Below, in pieces: positions 7,987 to 11,227 of a DNA stretch of 11,227 nt. The stretch is from an uncultured Hyphomicrobiales bacterium (lineage in GTDB: Bacteria; Pseudomonadota; Alphaproteobacteria; Rhizobiales; Rhizobiaceae). The translations under genes and the position numbers were made by a program. Location: positions 1 through 11,227 of the forward strand of contig CALUBX010000153.1 in assembly GCA_943914405.1 (NCBI GenBank). Direction: 5' to 3'. Below the pieces are notes generated by a model. It was not told where the DNA came from. It saw only the letters and a list, made by a program, of their open reading frames with translations, and did not search any database. The stretch's first letter is position 1; every line of letters starts with the position of its first letter.

Positions 7987-8286
7987 TCAGCTTCCAACGA
8001 TGGTGTTGACGAGTTCGGTGGCGCCAAAAATGCCGCCGATACCGATGATCCAAAAGCCGGCCCGCCTCAGATCCATGTAGCCGAACATCCAGGCGATGCA
8101 GATGATGATCACCGCGATGACGGCGAGCAGCTTGGCGATATTGCCGGTGAGCATGTCGACGATGTTCTGGAGCACGGTCTCGATGCCAGCCGATTGCGCG
8201 AAGGCCGGCTCGACTAGCAATGCGACGAGGGCTACGGCCATCAGGGTCGATGCGGCGAAAGGACGAAGAGTGTGTCTGGAAATCAT
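7987..8286 (-). CDS. virB2: VirB2-type major pilin precursor
   Basis: From the ATG at 8286 the precursor has 99 residues. A long signal peptide (residues 1-30, cleavage likely at AFA|QS) leaves a mature pilin of about 69 residues. It has two hydrophobic helices (about 51-68, AKLLAVIAVIIICIAWMF, and about 76-95) joined by a short polar loop (GYMDLRRAG), the fold typical of VirB2/TrbC pilins. A start at 8358 in the same frame would add 24 residues inside virB1 with no signal-like character and is rejected. The ATG overlaps the virB1 stop as ATGA. The protein is inserted in the inner membrane and polymerised into the conjugative pilus. Confidence 0.93.
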   Translation of the reverse strand: MISRHTLRPFAASTLMAVALVALLVEPAFAQSAGIETVLQNIVDMLTGNIAKLLAVIAVIIICIAWMFGYMDLRRAGFWIIGIGGIFGATELVNTIVGS

Positions 8287-8942
8287 TCGGTTGGCTCCGG
8301 TCGGCGGTTTTGAAAAACGAGGACCGAAGACTGCCGCCGGGTGCTGAACACATCCCACGGCATTGCTTCGGCGGTTCGAGACGATTGTACGGATTGCTTC
8401 TGCGCGTCCTCGACGTCGCGCTGTTGGTCGAGATCCGCTGGTTCGGGTGCGCTCGAAACGGTCAGTGAGGACAGCTCCGGCAACAGACGCTTGGCTTCCT
8501 CGCGCACTCGCACATCATATCCGGCCATGGCGTCAGTCGAGGGATCGCCGCGTCCATAATAGGACTGCAGCATCACTGCCTCCGCTCTTGCTGGTTCAGC
8601 CCCGGCGCCGGCGGCGAGCCGGTAATAGCCGTCGAGCAGAGCGCCTGTGGCCTTGAGGTTGAGGCAAGGATCGAAGGCGTCCGAGACGGAGAGGCCGAGC
8701 TTCTGGAGTTCGGCGGTTGAAATGCCGCCAAGCCCGAGCTGAATCTGCTGGTGCTCAGCCAACAGCGACGTCGCAAGTTCGATCGCCTCGGCTTTCGACG
8801 TCGGCTGCGCTGTCAGCGGGTTACCGTTTCTGAGGCGGATATGGTAGGGCTGAAACCGGCTCTCGAGGCTGACGACGGCCGCCAGCGTTTCGACCTGCAC
8901 GGCCGGCGCGCAGGTCTGGGCGAAATCTACGAATGCCCCCAT
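8283..8942 (-). CDS. virB1: VirB1-type lytic transglycosylase (atypical motif)
   Basis: The 219-residue protein is a VirB1-family SLT/lysozyme-like enzyme. Residues 4-35 (FVDFAQTCAPAVQVETLAAV, then SLESRFQPYHI) contain the catalytic glutamate E27 of the ESxF motif. AFDPCLNLKATGALL at about residues 88-102 and a YYGRGDP..AGYDVRV region complete the domain, followed by a roughly 60-residue polar C-terminal tail. Two points are odd. There is no signal peptide, since the protein starts directly at the domain, as also known for Brucella VirB1. In the second motif, residues 70-75 read GLGGIS where relatives have GLGQIN or GLMQIN. The enzyme would open the peptidoglycan for channel assembly. Its ATG follows the upstream stop by two bases. 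Confidence 0.9.
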   Translation of the reverse strand: MGAFVDFAQTCAPAVQVETLAAVVSLESRFQPYHIRLRNGNPLTAQPTSKAEAIELATSLLAEHQQIQLGLGGISTAELQKLGLSVSDAFDPCLNLKATGALLDGYYRLAAGAGAEPARAEAVMLQSYYGRGDPSTDAMAGYDVRVREEAKRLLPELSSLTVSSAPEPADLDQQRDVEDAQKQSVQSSRTAEAMPWDVFSTRRQSSVLVFQNRRPEPTE

Positions 8943-8944
8943 GG

Positions 8945-9484
8945 TCAGTACCAGACCCTATGGGTGCCGGAGCCGTCAATGGTGACATCGACATAATGCG
9001 GCTGCGATCGAACATTCGGGCGCGTGATGGAATAGGCCATGCACTTGAAATGACCGTTCACGCGCTCCCATCGCGGAGAAAGAACCGATCCGGAAGAGCT
9101 TCCGTCCCGATCTGAATCGAAACGGCACAGCGTCTGGCTCACTTCGCTGAGCGTCGTCGAGATGCAGGTGGCTTCTTGGCCGCGCGGCTCATAGCGGCCG
9201 ACGAGCTTGTAGCCGTCGTCGCAGTAATAGGGTTCATAGCCGGGCTTTGAGCTGTGGAAGCCGGCGCCGCTGCAGGTCGGGAAGGAATGGCCCCGAGCGA
9301 GATGCCGCCAAAGCTTTTCGACCGGGGGGCGGCACTCGGCGAATTGCGTGGGGCCGCCCGGATTGGAAAGGCATAAAATTACCTGGCATCCCCAATCGTC
9401 GGCCCGCGTATGACTAGCGGAAGCAAGATAGAGTGATACTATGCAGCAAATGGGGAACAGCAAATTGAGCACAGGTTTTTTCAT
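8945..9484 (-). CDS. Secreted cysteine-rich protein, TrbM-like N-terminal motif
   Basis: This first gene of the operon encodes 179 residues with a clear Sec signal peptide (KK, then hydrophobic residues 5-24, cleavage near TRA|DD at 28-29). The mature part has eight cysteines (33, 38, 51, 71, 88, 107, 120, 148), an even number that suits disulfides in the periplasm. Its opening, CQVILCLSN..GG..AEC, resembles the C-x4-C-L-S...E-C pattern at the start of the conjugation protein TrbM, but the rest is not recognised. The ATG at 9484 has GGAAGG about 11 nt upstream. It is co-oriented with virB1 with a two-base gap, so a role in conjugation (envelope or pilus accessory) is inferred from motif and context only. 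Confidence 0.75.
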   Translation of the reverse strand: MKKPVLNLLFPICCIVSLYLASASHTRADDWGCQVILCLSNPGGPTQFAECRPPVEKLWRHLARGHSFPTCSGAGFHSSKPGYEPYYCDDGYKLVGRYEPRGQEATCISTTLSEVSQTLCRFDSDRDGSSSGSVLSPRWERVNGHFKCMAYSITRPNVRSQPHYVDVTIDGSGTHRVWY

Positions 9485-9552
9485 GCACAGGCCCTTCCAG
9501 GACGACAGGCTGCGATCGCCGATGAAGCGAATCGTGCCCGATGCAGCAAAAC

Positions 9553-9577
9553 TTATAATGACGCGTTTAAAACACTA
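9553..9577 (-). promoter_or_regulatory. Candidate promoter for the T4SS operon
   Basis: On the minus strand TTGTTT (plus-strand 9577-9582) could be a -35 element and TTATAA (plus-strand 9553-9558) a -10 element, separated by 18 bp. This would start transcription some 60 nt before the first operon gene at 9484. The match to consensus is partial, and the same bases also contain the opposite-strand TATAAT. The inverted repeat 9565-9580 would lie between the two boxes. This is a guess by inspection. Confidence 0.3.
9554..9559 (+). promoter_or_regulatory. Candidate -10 box of the regulator promoter
   Basis: A perfect TATAAT lies 26 nt before the regulator ATG. Transcription would start near 9566, leaving a leader of about 20 nt with no Shine-Dalgarno. 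No good -35 element is seen 16-18 bp upstream, so the promoter may be weak or need an activator. Confidence 0.45.
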
Positions 9578-9580
9578 AAC
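9565..9580. promoter_or_regulatory. Inverted repeat GTTTA-N6-TAAAC, candidate operator
   Basis: GTTTA (9565-9569) and TAAAC (9576-9580) are perfect reverse complements with a 6-bp spacer. The repeat lies between the divergently read regulator and T4SS operon, over the expected start of the regulator transcript and between the candidate -35 and -10 boxes of the operon. A dimeric winged-helix protein such as the neighbouring gene product commonly binds this kind of site, so autoregulation plus control of the operon is inferred. The arms are short and AT-rich, so chance is possible. Confidence 0.4.
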
Positions 9581-9585
9581 AAAAC

Positions 9586-9939
9586 ATGACAAGAGCGATC
9601 AAGACACATTGGCACAACGCCTTGTTCAACGGACTCGTCCTACAGGAGATCCTGGATCATCCGCTGGAGGACGAAACGCCGACCGCGCGGCTCAAGGAAA
9701 TCGGCATGATGTCGGTGCTTTATTCGATGAGCCAGGCCCATCAGCCGCTGACCTTGACCAATATTTCTGAGCTTTTGCAGCTGACACGCAGCGGCGCGAA
9801 GGAAACCGTCAATCTTCTTGTAAAAAGGGGTCTTCTGACGGAGACGATCATTAAAAACTCTATGGGGCGCGGCATTGCGCGGCAGTTCGAGATATCGAAG
9901 ACTCTCTTCGAAAAGCTTGGCGCACCCGATGGTGATTGA
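9586..9939 (+). CDS. Small winged-helix (MarR-like) transcriptional regulator
   Basis: The 117-residue protein is mostly helical with a winged helix-turn-helix at about residues 52-105. LTLTNISELLQLTRSGAKET forms the HTH, with the recognition helix beginning near TRSGAKE, and VNLLVKRGLL leads into the wing, which includes NSMGRGIARQFEIS. This is the layout of MarR-like and similar small DNA-binding proteins. It has no visible ligand-binding or receiver domain. The gene is divergent from the T4SS operon across a 101-bp region with an inverted repeat, so it is the best candidate for the operon's local regulator, probably a repressor (inference). No Shine-Dalgarno precedes the ATG, since the upstream bases are A/C-rich, which suggests a short-leader or weakly translated mRNA. 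Confidence 0.8.
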   Translation: MTRAIKTHWHNALFNGLVLQEILDHPLEDETPTARLKEIGMMSVLYSMSQAHQPLTLTNISELLQLTRSGAKETVNLLVKRGLLTETIIKNSMGRGIARQFEISKTLFEKLGAPDGD

Positions 9940-10350
9940 GCATGGCAGCGTACTGGCGCGTTAACGCCAATAACAAACTGCCAAACGGCGATTTTTGGAC
10001 CAAGCAACGAAACACCCAGCCTGCCCTTGCCGGCAACGCCGTCCTCCCCGGAGAATCGGTCGCAGGATGGCGCAAATTATTCACTAAACGAACGAGGAGC
10101 ACTTCAAGACCGAGCTTGCCCATCCCGAACTGATTGCCGTGCTCACCACGACGCGGCGAAAGCCGTGGCACATGTAGCTTTCTGACCCTAGCCTGGACCT
10201 TTGCAAGAGACGACCAGGGGAAAGTCCGCCAACGAGAAAATGGCTGTTCTATCGTTGCCGATACAGTTTCGATTCCCTGCTCTTGGACGACCACCATCCT
10301 GGAAGTGAGGAAATTGGTTAGATCTGGGTGAGCGATGCACGAAGATGAGG
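9940..10350. other. Stretch without a convincing gene
   Basis: About 410 bases lie between the regulator and the IS. Short frames exist on both strands: plus 9942-10133, plus 10134-10331 and minus 10297-9860. None has a recognisable domain, a good ribosome binding site, or agreement with a neighbour. A 29-codon protein-like frame without a start codon lies at plus 10088-10177 (contains KTELAHPELIAVL and ends at TAG) and could be the tail of a decayed gene. A small palindrome (GCGTTAACGC, 9958-9967) is also present. The region looks like remnant or non-coding DNA. Confidence 0.5.
9980..9996 (+). terminator. Weak candidate terminator after the regulator
   Basis: A very short hairpin (GCC, loop AAAC, GGC at 9980-9989) is followed by a five-T run (9992-9996), about 40-55 nt after the regulator stop. 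The stem is only three pairs, so this is a weak rho-independent candidate at best. Confidence 0.2.
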
Positions 10351-10354
10351 CTAG
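10351..10354. repeat. CTAG flank at the IS left edge (target duplication)
   Basis: CTAG here is repeated at 11202-11205 on the other side of the IS. IS427-like elements are known to duplicate a short TA-centred target. As CTAG is palindromic, it is not possible to tell a 2-bp TA from a 4-bp CTAG duplication. Confidence 0.6.
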
Positions 10355-10370
10355 GTCGTAAACTCATAAA
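10354..10370 (+). repeat. Left terminal inverted repeat of the IS
   Basis: GGTCGTAAACTCATAAA pairs with the right-end repeat (reverse complement GGGCGTCGACTCATAAA) at 14 of 17 positions, with nine consecutive matches at the inner side. Confidence 0.85.
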
Positions 10371-10400
10371 ACCACTTGTTGTTTAGTCGCGCCGATGATT

Positions 10401-10426
10401 CAAGGCTTCCGAATGAGGGAGCCTTG
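10401..10426 (+). promoter_or_regulatory. Hairpin burying the transposase ribosome binding site
   Basis: CAAGGCTTCC (10401-10410) and GGGAGCCTTG (10417-10426) form a 10-bp stem with one G-U pair and a six-base loop GAATGA. The likely Shine-Dalgarno GAGGGAG (10415-10421), 7 nt before the ATG at 10429, lies in the loop and 3' arm. In the mRNA the hairpin would hide it. Such structures in other IS (for example IS10 and IS50) are known to block translation from transcripts that read in from outside. Confidence 0.6.
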
Positions 10427-10428
10427 GA

Positions 10429-11192
10429 ATGACGCGCCGCCGCTACGAACTCACCGACCACGAATGGTCAATCCTGTCGCCGCTGTTGCCCAACAAACCG
10501 CGTGGTGTTCCCCGCGTCGATGATCGGCGGGTGCTGAATGGCATCCTCTGGCGGTTTCGGACGGGCTCGCCCTGGGCGGAAATCCCGGAGCGCTATGGTC
10601 CGCCGACCACCTGCTACAACCGCTTCGTCCGCTGGCGGAAGGCCGGTGTCTGGGATCGGCTTCTTGAAGCCGTTTCCGAGGCTTACGATGGCGACATCGT
10701 CATGATCGACTCAACCTGTGTCCGCGTTCACCAGCACGCGGCCACAGGAAAAAGGGGGATGGAGACGATGGCGGCATGGGACGTTCCCGTGGCGGGCTCA
10801 CGAGCAAAATCCACGCGCTCGTCGACGCCGAAGGTCGCCCCGTCAACCTCCGTCTGACCGGCGGGCAGATCGCCGACTGCACCGAGGCCGACGCGCTGAC
10901 GGACGAGCTCGGCGAAGGAGATATCCTGCTGGCTGACAAGGGCTACGACAGTAATGCCATCCGGGCCAAGGCCGCCGAGCGAAAGGCCTGGGCCAACATT
11001 CCGCCGAAGACCAACCGGAAGGGGTCATTCGTTTTCTCGCGCTGGGTCTATCGGCAGCGGAACCTCGTGGAGCGGTTCTTCAATAGGATCAAACAGTTCC
11101 GAGGCATCGCAACCCGATACGATAAGCACCCGGAAAACTACCTCGCCGCCGTAAAGCTCGTCGCCGCGAGGATATGGTGTCAAAGTTTATGA
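10429..11192 (+). CDS. IS5-family (IS427-like) transposase, made by -1 frameshift
   Basis: The first frame (orfA, 10429-10857, 142 residues) begins MTRRRYELTDHEWSILSPLL, a typical IS5-group N-terminus (DUF4096-like). The second frame (orfB, readable from about 10752 and with its own ATG at 10776, to 11192) carries GRSRGGLTSKIHALVD and the catalytic C-terminus. A -1 slip on the A5G5 run at 10749-10758 joins them into about 254 residues with DDE residues D94 (MIDST), D170 (LADKGYDS) and E215 (NLVERFFNRIKQFR). OrfA alone holds only the first aspartate and would be inactive as a transposase. The length is normal for the group and both frames are otherwise intact, so programmed frameshifting is favoured over decay. 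Confidence 0.88.
10749..10758 (+). other. A5G5 slippery run for -1 frameshifting
   Basis: AAAAAGGGGG is read in the first transposase frame as gga-aaa-agg-ggg. Slipping back one base at A-AAA-AGG gives aaa-aag-ggg and opens the second frame. A short G-rich run follows. It is placed just where the IS5-type domain continues from one frame to the other. Confidence 0.65.
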
Positions 11193-11202
11193 GTCGACGC
11201 CC
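11186..11202 (-). repeat. Right terminal inverted repeat of the IS
   Basis: Read on the minus strand this is GGGCGTCGACTCATAAA, matching the left end at 14 of 17 positions. The transposase stop (11190-11192) lies inside it, so the gene runs into the element's end. Confidence 0.85.
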
Positions 11203-11227
11203 TAGTCAACAGGGTTGTCACCATTGC

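Larger units (their letters stand above)
10354..11202 (+). mobile_element. IS5-family insertion sequence, IS427-like, about 849 bp
   Basis: The element is bounded by imperfect inverted repeats (10354-10370 and 11186-11202, 14 of 17 matching, ending in the shared ACTCATAAA). It carries one transposase gene split in two frames joined by an A5G5 run. Both edges abut CTAG (10351-10354 and 11202-11205), so the target duplication is TA or CTAG. With a 4-bp duplication the element would instead be 10355-11201. Size, split gene, TIR sequence and small T/A-type target fit the IS427 group of IS5. Both ends and the DDE residues are present, so it may be active. It lies outside the T4SS operon and does not break any gene recognised here. 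Confidence 0.88.

Noticed and set aside
1..9484. Interpretation as an effector-delivery virB system like that of Brucella
   Set aside because: An EexN gene and a TrbM-like lead gene fit conjugation better, and no effector gene is visible. It cannot be excluded without the flanking genes.
9958..9967. Palindrome GCGTTAACGC as an origin of transfer or operator
   Set aside because: A 10-bp palindrome alone is weak. There is no adjacent relaxase gene, nic-like motif or cluster of repeats to support an oriT.
9936..10133. Short plus-strand gene after the regulator
   Set aside because: It starts at a TTG inside the regulator's end or at an ATG at 9942. No ribosome binding site and no recognisable domain were seen.
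9860..10297. 145-codon minus-strand frame
   Set aside because: It overlaps the regulator antisense, lacks a recognised domain, and has Arg/Pro-rich composition typical of non-coding frames.
1..11227. CRISPR array, tRNA or rRNA genes
   Set aside because: No regularly spaced direct repeats, cloverleaf-like structure or rRNA motifs were noticed on reading.

Overview
The window carries most of a VirB/Tra-type (P-type) type IV secretion system, read on the minus strand from about 9484 to beyond the left edge. A small winged-helix regulator is read divergently, and an IS5-family (IS427-like) insertion sequence lies at the right end. GC-rich coding sequence, a virB set most like those of alphaproteobacterial conjugative plasmids and ICEs, and the IS427-type element suggest a Hyphomicrobiales bacterium (Rhizobium/Mesorhizobium/Brucella-Ochrobactrum relatives). 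This placement is inference from sequence style, not from a search.

Layout, in transcription order on the minus strand: a secreted cysteine-rich TrbM-like protein (9484-8945), virB1 (8942-8283), virB2 pilin (8286-7987), virB3 (7983-7645), virB4 ATPase (7652-5286), virB5 (5286-4588), an EexN-type entry-exclusion lipoprotein (4591-4358), virB6 (4354-3422), a VirB7-like lipoprotein (3387-3130), virB8 (3128-2457), virB9 (2460-1609), virB10 (1593-421), and the 5' part of virB11 (412 to the edge). Junctions range from 8-bp overlaps to a 34-bp gap, with ATGA, TTGA and TAATG overlaps, so the set looks like one translationally coupled operon. The eex gene between virB5 and virB6 matches the order in pKM101 (IncN) and argues for conjugation rather than effector export. 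No relaxase, coupling protein (VirD4/TraG) or oriT was recognised here.

How the parts work together, from family knowledge: VirB4 and VirB11 are the energising ATPases. VirB3, VirB6, VirB8 and VirB10 form the inner-membrane complex. VirB7, VirB9 and VirB10 form the outer-membrane core. VirB2 and VirB5 make the pilus, and VirB1 opens the peptidoglycan. EexN would block redundant entry from like donors.

The 101-bp intergenic region (9485-9585) between the operon and the regulator (9586-9939) holds a perfect TATAAT and a GTTTA-N6-TAAAC inverted repeat, a plausible operator. From 9940 to about 10353 there is no convincing gene. From about 10354 to 11202 lies a complete-looking IS of about 849 bp. 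It has imperfect terminal inverted repeats, flanking CTAG (or TA) repeats, a hairpin that buries the transposase ribosome binding site, and an A5G5 run for -1 frameshifting between the two transposase frames.

No wholly new system is evident. The most unusual points are the eight-cysteine TrbM-like lead gene, a VirB1 with an altered second lysozyme motif and no signal peptide, a VirB7/VirB9 cysteine pairing like that of Agrobacterium, and the IS hairpin.
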